From NCBI RefSeq assembly GCF_014217605.1, contig NZ_CP043639.1:1325501-1389500 (forward strand): a stretch of 64,000 bases of DNA. Reading direction: 5' to 3'. The notes under the pieces were generated by a model. It searched no databases. It worked only from the letters and a program-made list of their open reading frames with translations, and had not been told where the DNA came from. The stretch comes from Sphingomonas sp. NBWT7 (GTDB taxonomy: Bacteria; Pseudomonadota; Alphaproteobacteria; Sphingomonadales; Sphingomonadaceae). Shown one piece after another: positions 31,786-43,886 of the stretch. Positions within the stretch are counted from its first letter, which is position 1. Every line of letters starts with the position of its first letter. Made by a program: the position numbers and the translations under genes.

Positions 31786-32700
31786 CTACAGCACCTCGCC
31801 ATCAGGTCTGATCTGGTGACGCTCGAGTTGATCGGCGAAGATGATCAGGTCGGCTGTGCCGAGGTCGGTTACGATCAGTTCTGCGATTCGATCCGAAACG
31901 ATCTCGCTGACCTCGCTCTCGTCGACCAGCGTGTATCCGAGGACGATGCCGGCAAAGTCGATGCCGGGGCCATTCCCGACCGAGAGCTGCCATCCGTCCG
32001 CTGGAAGCTGCATCTTCCACTCGCCCGCAGGATGTCCCTTCGCATCTGCGTCTGCGTTTGCGGCCTTTGTCAGGAAGCGGTTGAACTGGACTCGCTCGCT
32101 TCCCTTCACCAAGAACACCGGGTCGTCGGATCCAAAGACCTCGCCAAGGCCGTTAGCGGTCAGTTCTCTGGCAAAGCTGGCTTGGGCTCCGGCATCGCTG
32201 AAGGCCAGCATTTCGACGTCGACCGAAACCGCACCGCGGATCGTGATGGTGTGGACGACCTTCTGGATCCGCCCCGCCATATCGGCCGGCTCGAAGGTCC
32301 GCAGGACCGCCAGCTTGATACCTTTGGCCTTGGCGTATTTCCGGGCGTCCTCGGTGAAATCGTTGCAGGTGACGATGATCGCCTCGTCGGCGTCGGTGTC
32401 CTCGACGACCGAACGGAACGAGCGCACGATATCGAGCCCCACCTTGTCGCCGGCGATGTCGAAGTCCTTGCATTCGACGATGATGTGCCGGTCCACCCCG
32501 TCCTGCTGGATCCTCACGTCGATCTGATGCTTGACGTCCGAATCGCCCCGGAGACGCGCGTCGTGGACCACCACGTCCCTGTTGTTGAGCGCCTTCAGAA
32601 CCATGGCGGTCAGGCGCTCGTAGCGCGTGCCCGCCTTCCTGGTCTTGATCGGATCAAACCGATCGTGGAGTTCATCGTATCGGGAGCGTGCGCGGGCCAT
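31786..32700 (-). CDS. Mrr-like restriction endonuclease-fold nuclease
   Basis: A 304-residue protein. Residues 20-150 form an Mrr-type PD-(D/E)xK domain: GTRYERLTAMVLKAL, KHQIDVRIQ with the catalytic Asp, HIIVECKDF with E-x-K, then EAIIVTCNDFTEDARKYAKA, typical of the Mrr fold. The remaining 150 residues have no recognised domain; they may be a target or partner domain. Mrr proteins cut modified foreign DNA. It lies 6 bp downstream of the zinc-ribbon protein gene, so the two are one operon and probably act together. Confidence 0.8.
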   Translation of the reverse strand: MARARSRYDELHDRFDPIKTRKAGTRYERLTAMVLKALNNRDVVVHDARLRGDSDVKHQIDVRIQQDGVDRHIIVECKDFDIAGDKVGLDIVRSFRSVVEDTDADEAIIVTCNDFTEDARKYAKAKGIKLAVLRTFEPADMAGRIQKVVHTITIRGAVSVDVEMLAFSDAGAQASFARELTANGLGEVFGSDDPVFLVKGSERVQFNRFLTKAANADADAKGHPAGEWKMQLPADGWQLSVGNGPGIDFAGIVLGYTLVDESEVSEIVSDRIAELIVTDLGTADLIIFADQLERHQIRPDGEVL

Positions 32701-32706
32701 TGTGGA

Positions 32707-34326
32707 TCACCGCGCCTTCGCGTGCCGGGCGACGAACCGCTTCAGCTCCACGCGGTCGGCCGCGATGAGCGCGAAGTAGCGGGCCGCGTATTGCCCGCCA
32801 CCGCCACCGACGCGCCGCTGATCGACGTGACCCACCAGGATCGCGAGCGCCGGGTTGAAGCGGCGCAATTCCCAGCCGGTCTTTTCGTGAAGCTCGGCGA
32901 CGTTGACGGTGCCGTCCATCCCAAGCGCGAGGTCCGCGATCTCGGCGGCGTCGAGCGTCGGGTCGGTCCCCCGGACGATCGGATCGAAGGTAGAGAAGAG
33001 CTCCGCCCGGTAGCTGACCCTGGGCATCTTCCGGTTCAAGAACGATTGGGTGCCGATGTAGCCGTCCGCCTCCAGCTCGGCCAACGCGTCCTGGAGATCG
33101 CGCGGCGCAAGGTCGGCCAACGCCGCCTGCAGCGCTTCGTCGTCGGCCGAAGTGACCAGCCCGTAACCGGAATGCTCGGTCAGCCAGACACCGATCCTAA
33201 AGGCGGTCTCGCTCAGCCGAAGACGGGCGGCTTGGTTGCTTTCCATGTCGTCCTCCGCCTCCTCCGGATCCGCCCTCTCACGCGGCGGGACGACGACCCC
33301 GCCGAGCCAGTCGTCCAGCGCGTCGACCACTTTCTGGGCCGTCCTTGCGAAACCCTGGATGTCCTCGCCCACGAGATGCACCGTCTCGCCGATCCCGGCG
33401 TCGCCGGATTGCTCGGCGAACTTCGCGTCCACGACGCCGAGGTTGTGCCCGATGACGTGCCGCTTCTGGATGTTCAACTTCATCGCGGCGAGTTCGGCGT
33501 CATCCAGCGCGGCGTATGGATCGAATGCCAGTTCGGCGAAGCGGCGCTGGCCCCGCTCCACGTTCTGGAAGTCGTTGCCGACCCGCGGCGCGGCCTCGGC
33601 CGAGTAGGCGTTGACGCGCCCGAACAGGTAGACCGTCTTCATCGTCGCCTCGAACGCGGTCAACACGTCCTCGTGGGCGTTGCCGAGCAGGCGGTAGGCG
33701 AGTTCCTCGTGCTCTGCGTCAAGCCCATCCGCGAGCGTGACCTGCGCTTCGACGAGGTCGATCTCGCGTGCGAAGTGCAGGCGCAGGTTGGGAGCGCCGC
33801 AGTCTGGGCAGAACAGTCCGATCGCGTAGACGCCGTAGTCGCGGCCGCAATGGTCGCACACCAGTTCACGCAGCAGGTCGGATCGGTAGAAGCGCGGTCG
33901 GGGCCGGACCCGCCTGTCGGTCTTCACCTCGATCCTCAGCGGGCTGTTCCTCGACTGGCCCCGCGCCAACCCCGCGAACATCTCGCCGAGGTGCTGCTCG
34001 ACGTCGGCGATCGCGGCGTGCCGGACCATCTCGATCGCGGCCTCCCGGTCTTCGGGGTGCATGAACTCGTCGTCGTCGGCGACTACGCCGCTGTATGGAC
34101 AGACCGTCTGCGGCGATCCGGGCTTGAGCTTCATGCGCGATCGGGCGGCGTCGTCGATCGTTTCCGGACGGTCGGCTTCGCCGAGCACGAAGTGCCGGGG
34201 ATGCGCGTCCTCATTCGGCGAGAACCTGTAGACGCGGCCATCCGGCGTCGTGGGCGCGGGGATGCTTAGCTCCATGCGGCTACCAGTGCCGCCGGTGCGG
34301 TAGCGTTCCAGGTTCTTGAATCGCAT
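32707..34326 (-). CDS. zinc-ribbon, HEPN-like and winged-helix protein
   Basis: A 539-residue multidomain protein. An N-terminal part includes CPYSGVVADDDEFMHPED (76-93). A zinc ribbon CDHC...CPDC has C157, C160, C173 and C176. A helical region (185-345) carries KRHVIGHNLG with R289-x4-H294, the pattern of HEPN RNases (R-polar-x3-H). The C-terminal third (390-539) has HTH/winged-helix character (ADLALGMDGTVNVAELHEKT). HEPN domains occur in many defence and toxin systems. The HEPN label is inferred from motif and helical context, not a fold match. Operon with the Mrr-like nuclease downstream. Confidence 0.72.
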   Translation of the reverse strand: MRFKNLERYRTGGTGSRMELSIPAPTTPDGRVYRFSPNEDAHPRHFVLGEADRPETIDDAARSRMKLKPGSPQTVCPYSGVVADDDEFMHPEDREAAIEMVRHAAIADVEQHLGEMFAGLARGQSRNSPLRIEVKTDRRVRPRPRFYRSDLLRELVCDHCGRDYGVYAIGLFCPDCGAPNLRLHFAREIDLVEAQVTLADGLDAEHEELAYRLLGNAHEDVLTAFEATMKTVYLFGRVNAYSAEAAPRVGNDFQNVERGQRRFAELAFDPYAALDDAELAAMKLNIQKRHVIGHNLGVVDAKFAEQSGDAGIGETVHLVGEDIQGFARTAQKVVDALDDWLGGVVVPPRERADPEEAEDDMESNQAARLRLSETAFRIGVWLTEHSGYGLVTSADDEALQAALADLAPRDLQDALAELEADGYIGTQSFLNRKMPRVSYRAELFSTFDPIVRGTDPTLDAAEIADLALGMDGTVNVAELHEKTGWELRRFNPALAILVGHVDQRRVGGGGGQYAARYFALIAADRVELKRFVARHAKAR

Positions 34327-34482
34327 GAGCGGGCCTCGATCTTATCGTCGTCGGCGCGGTGCAACGTCTAGCTGATCGACGGAATATAGGTGCCTGGCGT
34401 GACCGGCACCCGGGTTGGGTCATTCTACGCCGTTTATTGAGTCAGGGGCAAATTGTTCGCGCGCTTAGGCGCAACGTGGCAG

Positions 34483-34515
34483 TGTCACCATAGGTTGGCC
34501 CAATGTCACTGTCAG
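34483..34515. promoter_or_regulatory. direct TGTCAC repeats upstream of HEPN-like gene
   Basis: Two TGTCAC direct repeats (34483-34488 and 34504-34509) are exactly 21 bp, two helical turns, apart. TGTCAG (34510-34515) follows immediately. The site is in the 214-bp gap between the gene at 32707-34326 and the tRNA-Lys. The rest of this gap shows no gene or integrase. Confidence 0.35.
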
Positions 34516-34540
34516 CTTGTGCCAGTGGAAGGGGGGATAC

Positions 34541-34616
34541 TGGTGGGTCCGCCGGGGCTCGAACCCGGGACCTCTCGATTAAAAGTCGCTTGCTCTACCA
34601 ACTGAGCTACGGACCC
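34541..34616 (-). tRNA. tRNA-Lys (anticodon TTT)
   Basis: The minus-strand sequence folds as a cloverleaf: 7-bp acceptor stem (GGGTCCG/CGGACCC), D arm with AGCTCAGTTGGTAGAGC, anticodon loop CTTTTAA giving TTT, T arm CCGGGTTCGAGCCCCGG, discriminator A and an encoded CCA (34541-34543). The 3' end points to the accessory region on the left, as expected for an integration site. Confidence 0.96.
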
Positions 34617-35116
34617 GCACCAGCGATATCGCGCCTAGGGAGCGCGCGGCGGCTGGTCAACCGGGCGTGAAGCTGGCGTACGCTGCGATGCGTGATCGGA
34701 TCGCGCCAACAGGGGGCGATGTCGAGCAGCGGACGCAGCACGAAGTCGCGCTCGCGAAACAGTCGATGCGGAATGACGAGGTCGGTGGTGCGGAAAGCGC
34801 CGCCAGACCAAAGGACGATGTCGAGATCGATTACCCGCGCCGACCATCGCTCGCCGCGTCGGCGGCCGAATGCGCGCTCGATTGATTTGAGACGCCGCAG
34901 CATTTCCAGCGGTTCGTCGGCTACGCGAACGAGCGCGACCGCATTGCAGAAGCGCCGCAGCGACGGGCCGACCGGCGCGCTGGTGATCACCCGCGACGCC
35001 GTCATCCTTCCCAGGGTCCCCAGCGCGTCGAGCGCAGCCGCCACCTCCGCCGCCGGCCCGCCATGCCGGCCGGGCCGATTCGAACCGAGCGCGACGACAT
35101 AGGTTGAGCGGATCAT
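34607..35116 (-). CDS. folK: HPPK, folate biosynthesis pyrophosphokinase
   Basis: A 169-residue 6-hydroxymethyl-7,8-dihydropterin pyrophosphokinase. STYVVALGSNRPG at the N-terminus, VIDLDIVLW with the metal-binding Asp residues, and IPHRLFRERDFVLRPLLDIAP are the family signature. It makes the diphosphate precursor for dihydropteroate synthase in folate synthesis. ATG at 35116 is the family start. The last 10 bases, including the stop, lie inside the tRNA-Lys gene. The divergent udg gene begins 23 bp away. Confidence 0.93.
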   Translation of the reverse strand: MIRSTYVVALGSNRPGRHGGPAAEVAAALDALGTLGRMTASRVITSAPVGPSLRRFCNAVALVRVADEPLEMLRRLKSIERAFGRRRGERWSARVIDLDIVLWSGGAFRTTDLVIPHRLFRERDFVLRPLLDIAPCWRDPITHRSVRQLHARLTSRRALPRRDIAGAGP

Positions 35117-35139
35117 GCCGCCCGGCGTATCGCACCGCG

Positions 35140-35817
35140 ATGGACTTCGCACCCTCCCCGCTGCCCGCCACCGAACCGCCGCGCGATTGCCCGCTCTGCC
35201 CCCGCCTCGTCGCCTTCCGCCACACGTTGCAGGCCGAGTATCCCGCGTGGTGGAACGCCCCCGTTCCCGCTTTCGGCGATCCCGACGCCTGGCTCGTCAT
35301 CGTCGGCCTGGCCCCGGGCAAGCACGGTGCGAACCGCACCGGCCGCCCCTTCACCGGCGATTATGCGGGTGAGCTGCTCTACGCCACGCTCGCCAAGTTC
35401 GGATTCAGTGAGGGGGTATTCGACGCACGGCCCGACGACGGCCTCGTCCTGAAGCAAGCGATGCTGGTCAACGCCGTCCGCTGCCTGCCGCCCGAAAACA
35501 AGCCGACGCCCGAAGAAATCCGCACCTGCCGCCCCTTTCTTGAAGCCCCGCTCGCCGCGCTGCCCAAGGCGCGCGTCTTCATCGCGCTCGGCCAGATCGC
35601 GCACCAGTCGGCGGTAAAGGCGCTCGGCGGCAAGCTGCCCAAGGCAAAATTCGGCCACCTCGCCGAACACCGCATGCCCGACGGGCGGATCCTGATCGAT
35701 AGCTACCATTGCTCGCGCTACAACCAGAACACCGGCCGCCTCACCGCCGAAATGTTCGAAGCCGTCTTCGCGCGCGCGATCGCGCTACGCGACGCGCCCG
35801 CCTTGTCGCTCGACTGA
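35140..35817 (+). CDS. family 5 uracil-DNA glycosylase (UDGb)
   Basis: A 225-residue uracil-DNA glycosylase of the UdgB class. An N-terminal Cys-x2-Cys (DCPLCPRLV) begins the iron-sulfur site, with later Cys residues near RCLPPENK and RTCRPFLE. The active-site block is VGLAPGKHGANRTGRPFTGD, and YHCSRYNQNTGRLTAEMF is near the C-terminus. It removes uracil (and other deaminated bases) from DNA in base-excision repair. The ATG at 35140 begins the conserved protein. It is divergent from folK with a 23-bp gap. Confidence 0.92.
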   Translation: MDFAPSPLPATEPPRDCPLCPRLVAFRHTLQAEYPAWWNAPVPAFGDPDAWLVIVGLAPGKHGANRTGRPFTGDYAGELLYATLAKFGFSEGVFDARPDDGLVLKQAMLVNAVRCLPPENKPTPEEIRTCRPFLEAPLAALPKARVFIALGQIAHQSAVKALGGKLPKAKFGHLAEHRMPDGRILIDSYHCSRYNQNTGRLTAEMFEAVFARAIALRDAPALSLD

Positions 35818-36921
<1,104 letters not shown>

Positions 36922-36922
36922 G

Positions 36923-37891
36923 ATGATCGGTCAGCCCTATGACCTTGCCGGCAAGCGCGTGTTCGTCGCCGGGCATCGCGGCATGGTCGGCTCGGCGATC
37001 GTGCGCCGGCTGGCGGGCGAGGATTGCACAGTGCTCACCGCCGGGCGCGCCGAGCTCGATCTCAAGGATCAGGCGGCGGTGCGCGCGTGGTTCGCCGCCA
37101 ACCGCCCCGACGCGGTGTTCCTCGCCGCGGCCAAGGTCGGCGGGATCCTCGCGAACGACAGCTTTCCGGCCGATTTCCTCTACGACAACCTCATGATCGA
37201 GGCGAACGTGATCGAGGCGGCGCACGTGCACGGCGTCGACAAGCTGCTCTTCCTCGGCTCCTCGTGCATCTACCCGAAGATGGCACCCCAGCCGATCACC
37301 GAGGACGCGCTGCTCACCGGCCCGCTCGAGCCGACCAACGAATGGTATGCGATCGCCAAGATCGCCGGGATCAAGCTCGCGCAGGCGTACCGTCGCCAGC
37401 ACGGGCGCGACTTCATCTCGGCGATGCCGACCAACCTCTACGGGCCGGGCGACAATTTCGATCTTCAGTCCAGCCACGTCCTGCCCGCGCTGATCCGAAA
37501 GGCACACGAGGCGAAGCTGGCCGGGGCCGACAGCATCGAGATTTGGGGCACCGGCACGCCGCGGCGCGAGTTCCTCCACGTCGACGACCTTGCCGACGCC
37601 TGCGTGTTCCTGATGCGCACCTATTCCGACGACGGCCACGTCAACGTCGGCTCGGGTAGCGACGTGACCATCCTCGAACTCGCGCAGATGGTCTGCAACG
37701 CCGTCGGCTTCACCGGCCGCATCGTCACTGACCCCACCAAACCCGACGGCACACCGCGCAAGCTGATGGATAGCGCGCTGCTCACCAACCAAAGATGGCG
37801 CCCGCGCATCACCCTCCCCGACGGCATCGTAAGCGCCTATGCCGCGTTCTTGCGCGACCAGCCGGTGAGTGGCGCCGCCACGCCGCGATGA
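36923..37891 (+). CDS. fcl: GDP-L-fucose synthase
   Basis: A 322-residue epimerase-reductase of the SDR family. VFVAGHRGMVGSAIVRRL is the NADP site, FLGSSCIYPKMAPQPI holds the active-site Ser/Cys, and EWYAIAKIAGIKLAQAYR has the catalytic Tyr/Lys. MPTNLYGPGDNFD and GTGTPRREFLHVDDLAD are the fcl signature. It finishes GDP-L-fucose made from GDP-mannose by gmd. The stop overlaps the following LacI start by 4 bp. Confidence 0.96.
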   Translation: MIGQPYDLAGKRVFVAGHRGMVGSAIVRRLAGEDCTVLTAGRAELDLKDQAAVRAWFAANRPDAVFLAAAKVGGILANDSFPADFLYDNLMIEANVIEAAHVHGVDKLLFLGSSCIYPKMAPQPITEDALLTGPLEPTNEWYAIAKIAGIKLAQAYRRQHGRDFISAMPTNLYGPGDNFDLQSSHVLPALIRKAHEAKLAGADSIEIWGTGTPRREFLHVDDLADACVFLMRTYSDDGHVNVGSGSDVTILELAQMVCNAVGFTGRIVTDPTKPDGTPRKLMDSALLTNQRWRPRITLPDGIVSAYAAFLRDQPVSGAATPR

Positions 37892-38916
37892 TCCGTCGCA
37901 CAACCTCGCGCGACGTCGCCGCCGCGGCCGGGGTATCGCAACCCACCGTGTCGCGCGCGCTACGTGGCGATCCTTCCGTCAGCGCCGAGACGCGGGCGCG
38001 TGTCGCCGAGGCGGCGCAGCAGCTCGACTACAGGCTCGACCGGCGCGGATCGAAGCTGCGCTTCGGCAGGACGGGCGTCCTCGCTGTCGTCGTCCTCGGC
38101 ATGCCCGATCAGCCGCGGGCAGCGGCCAACCCCTTCTACCTCGTCCTGCTCGGCGCGATCGCTGCGGCGGCGGCCGAGCGCGGCTACGATACACTGGTAT
38201 CGTTCCAGAGTTCGCCCGACACCTTCCGCGCGGGCTTCAGCCAGGGCGGCGACGCCGATGGAATCATCGTCGTTGGCAGTGCGCGCAACGATGCCGCCTG
38301 GACCTTCTATGCCGGTGCAGCCGCGGCCGGCGAGCACGTCGTCTGCTGGGGCGCACCCGACGACGCCCTGCCGACCGTGCGCTGCGACAATCGCAGCGGC
38401 GCCGCGATGGCAGTTCGGCATCTGATCGACGGCGGTCGGACGCGGATCGCGTTCCTTGGCGGCGGATGGGAACGGCAGACGGCCTATGCCGACCGGCGGC
38501 AAGGCTATATCGACGCGCTGCAAGGATCAGAGATCGATCTCGTCGAAGCGCCTCATCGGCCTGCTTCGTCGCGCGAGGAAGAAGGCTGTGCGGCCACGCT
38601 GGCGTTGCTCGCCGCAAACCCTCGGATCGACGCGATCTTCGCGGCCTCCGATCTGCTGGCGATCGGCGCGATCCGGGCCGCCCGGTTGAGCGACAAGGCG
38701 ATCCCCGCCGATATCGCGCTGGTCGGGTTCGACGGCATCCTGTCGGCAAGCCACGTCTCCCCGCCGCTCACCACCGTCGAGCAGGATAGCGCCGCGGCGG
38801 GAGCGGCACTGGTCGCGACGCTCATCAGCCTGATCGAGGACGAAGCGCCCCCGTCGCCAACCGTCCCGATGCGGCTTGTCATCCGCGATAGCAGCACGCC
38901 GCTTGCGTTAAGCTGA
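37888..38916 (+). CDS. LacI-family transcriptional regulator
   Basis: A 342-residue LacI/GalR repressor. The N-terminal HTH and hinge are SRDVAAAAGVSQPTVSRALR and VAEAAQQLDYRLDR. The periplasmic-binding-like effector domain follows (GYDTLVSFQSSPDTFR, PADIALVGFDGILSASHVSP). The effector, probably a sugar, is unknown. The start overlaps the fcl stop (ATGA), so it is translated with the GDP-fucose genes, which is unusual for a LacI regulator. The coupling suggests it controls fucose or polysaccharide genes, but this is only an inference. Confidence 0.92.
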   Translation: MIRRTTSRDVAAAAGVSQPTVSRALRGDPSVSAETRARVAEAAQQLDYRLDRRGSKLRFGRTGVLAVVVLGMPDQPRAAANPFYLVLLGAIAAAAAERGYDTLVSFQSSPDTFRAGFSQGGDADGIIVVGSARNDAAWTFYAGAAAAGEHVVCWGAPDDALPTVRCDNRSGAAMAVRHLIDGGRTRIAFLGGGWERQTAYADRRQGYIDALQGSEIDLVEAPHRPASSREEEGCAATLALLAANPRIDAIFAASDLLAIGAIRAARLSDKAIPADIALVGFDGILSASHVSPPLTTVEQDSAAAGAALVATLISLIEDEAPPSPTVPMRLVIRDSSTPLALS

Positions 38917-39068
38917 CCCACGGGCCTCCTTCCGGCATCTGCCGTACCTGTATCGCGCGGACGCTTGCGTCAGGCGGAGGCTTTGAATAGAGGCGGATCG
39001 ACCGGCCGGCATCCGTCAGCGGCGGCCACCGGCATTCCGGTGCGAATGGCTGACATGCCTCGGCCCGC

Positions 39069-39142
39069 GCGGGTGTAGCTCAATGGTAGAGCAGAAGCTT
39101 CCCAAGCTTACGACGAGGGTTCGATTCCCTTCACCCGCTCCA
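39069..39142 (+). tRNA. tRNA-Gly (anticodon CCC)
   Basis: The sequence folds as a tRNA: acceptor GCGGGTG/CACCCGC, D arm GCTCAATGGTAGAGC, anticodon loop TTCCCAA giving CCC, T arm AGGGTTCGATTCCCT, discriminator T and encoded CCA (39140-39142). The outer pair of the anticodon stem is G-A, otherwise it matches bacterial tRNA-Gly(CCC). Confidence 0.95.
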
Positions 39143-39541
39143 TATCCAGAATAGAACATCGAACAGCGCATCTTTTGGGTCGGGCAGTGCTTTGCACGAT
39201 ATTCGCTTACGCATCTGACGATATGTTCGTTGTCACTCGCAATCGAAGTCCGAGCCAGTGCCCAAGGCGAGACGTCGTTGTTGCCGAAAATTCACATCAT
39301 CACGATACGGCATTTGCGCCGACGCATTTGATGCTGGCTGCATCTATCGCCCCACCAGGATGAAACCCGATATATGGTCTGACGTCGTACAATCGACACG
39401 CCTGTCATTTTCAGTTGACTGCCGCACTTCGTCGCAGACGCAGGGTCAGCGATCGGTTCCACTCGAACAGACAGGCATACGCAGCAACCATCGGTGTGCG
39501 TATCCCGAACCGGTGCGCGACACCGTTCGGGGCCGCCGGCG
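39143..39541. other. intergenic region between tRNA-Gly and pgm
   Basis: About 400 bp with lower GC than the surroundings and no convincing coding frame. A hairpin at 39504-39531 (arms CCCGAAC(C)GGTG and CACCGTTCGGG, one bulged base) lies just beyond the pgm stop and may end that operon, though no U run follows. I see nothing else in it. Confidence 0.5.
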
Positions 39542-42588
<3,047 letters not shown>

Positions 42589-42610
42589 GCGGCGTCTGCG
42601 CAGCAGGCGA

Positions 42611-43870
42611 TCAGACCAGCCGATCGATCATCGGCTTGGTGATGAGGCACACGCCGCCATCGGTGCGGCGGAACCGCTTCGCGTCAAGCGCCGGATCTTC
42701 GCCGACAACCAGGTTGTCGGGTATCTCCACGCCGCGATCGATCACCACCTTGCGCAGCCGCGCGCCCCGGCCGACGTGGACGTACGGCAGCACCACCGCT
42801 TCGTCGAGCGACGAGAAACTGTGCGCACGCACGCCCGTAAACAGTAGCGACCGATGCACCGCCGATCCCGAGACGATGCAGTCGCCCGACACGAGGCTCG
42901 ACACCGCGGAGCCGCGCCGCCCCTCCATATCGTGGACGAACTTGGCCGGCGGTGTCAGCTCCGAATAGGTCGAGATTGGCCAGGATCGATCGTAGAGGTC
43001 GAGCGCTGGGACGATGTCGGTCAGGTCGATATTGGCTTCCCAATACGCGTCGACGGTGCCGACATCGCGCCAATAGGCCGAGTTCTCGTTCGACGACCGG
43101 ACGCACGACTGGCTGAACTGATGCGCCACCGCCCTGCCGTGCTGCACCAGCCAGGGGATGATGTCCCTGCCGAAATCACGGTTCGATCCGGGCGTTTCCG
43201 CATCGCGGCGCAGTTGGTCGATCAGCAGCGACGTTTTGAAGACGTAAATGCCCATCGAGGCGAGCGCGACGTCGGGCTTGCCCGGCATCGCAGGGGGATC
43301 GGCCGGCTTCTCGACGAAATCGATGATCCGTCCGGTCTCATCGATGTGCATTACGCCGAAGGCGGTCGCCTCCATCCGCTTCACTTCCATGCACGCGACG
43401 GTGACGTCAGCCGCCTGGTCGCAATGCTGCTGGAGCATCAGCTCGTAATCCATCTTGTAGATGTGATCACCGGCCAGGATGACCATATACTCGGGATCAT
43501 AGCTCTCGATGATGTCGATGTTCTGGAACACCGCGTCGGCCGTGCCCTCATACCATTGGAACTCGCTGACGCGCTGCGAGGCGGGCAGGATGTCGAAGCT
43601 TTCGTTTCTCTCCGGGCGAAGGAAGTTCCAGCCGCGCTGCAGGTGACGGATCAGCGAGTGCGCCTTGTATTGCGTCGCGACGCCGATCCGGCGGATGCCC
43701 GAGTTGATCGCGTTCGACAGCGCGAAATCGATGATCCGGCTCTTGCCACCGAAATAGACGGCTGGCTTGGCGCGCGTGTCGGTCAGCTCGGCGAGCCGGC
43801 TGCCGCGCCCGCCGGCAAGCACGTACGCCATTGCATCGCGGGCGAGCGGCTGTCCCTTTCGATGATCCAT
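42611..43870 (-). CDS. glgC: glucose-1-phosphate adenylyltransferase
   Basis: A 419-residue ADP-glucose pyrophosphorylase. [20 protein letters not shown] is the nucleotide-binding signature, IINSG-type [20 protein letters not shown] follows, and DHIYKMDY has the catalytic Asp. The C-terminal left-handed beta-helix is present (SVVLP-like [13 protein letters not shown]). The ATG at 43870 starts at MDHRKGQPL; an earlier in-frame ATG (43903) would overlap glgB and is less likely. GGAG lies 12 bp upstream. Confidence 0.95.
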   Translation of the reverse strand: MDHRKGQPLARDAMAYVLAGGRGSRLAELTDTRAKPAVYFGGKSRIIDFALSNAINSGIRRIGVATQYKAHSLIRHLQRGWNFLRPERNESFDILPASQRVSEFQWYEGTADAVFQNIDIIESYDPEYMVILAGDHIYKMDYELMLQQHCDQAADVTVACMEVKRMEATAFGVMHIDETGRIIDFVEKPADPPAMPGKPDVALASMGIYVFKTSLLIDQLRRDAETPGSNRDFGRDIIPWLVQHGRAVAHQFSQSCVRSSNENSAYWRDVGTVDAYWEANIDLTDIVPALDLYDRSWPISTYSELTPPAKFVHDMEGRRGSAVSSLVSGDCIVSGSAVHRSLLFTGVRAHSFSSLDEAVVLPYVHVGRGARLRKVVIDRGVEIPDNLVVGEDPALDAKRFRRTDGGVCLITKPMIDRLV

Positions 43871-43886
43871 ATTCGCGCGCCGCTCC

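Noticed and set aside
31282..34269. 995-codon open frame on the plus strand
   Set aside because: Antisense to the Mrr-like and HEPN-like genes, composition of a shadow frame; the minus-strand genes have clear motifs.
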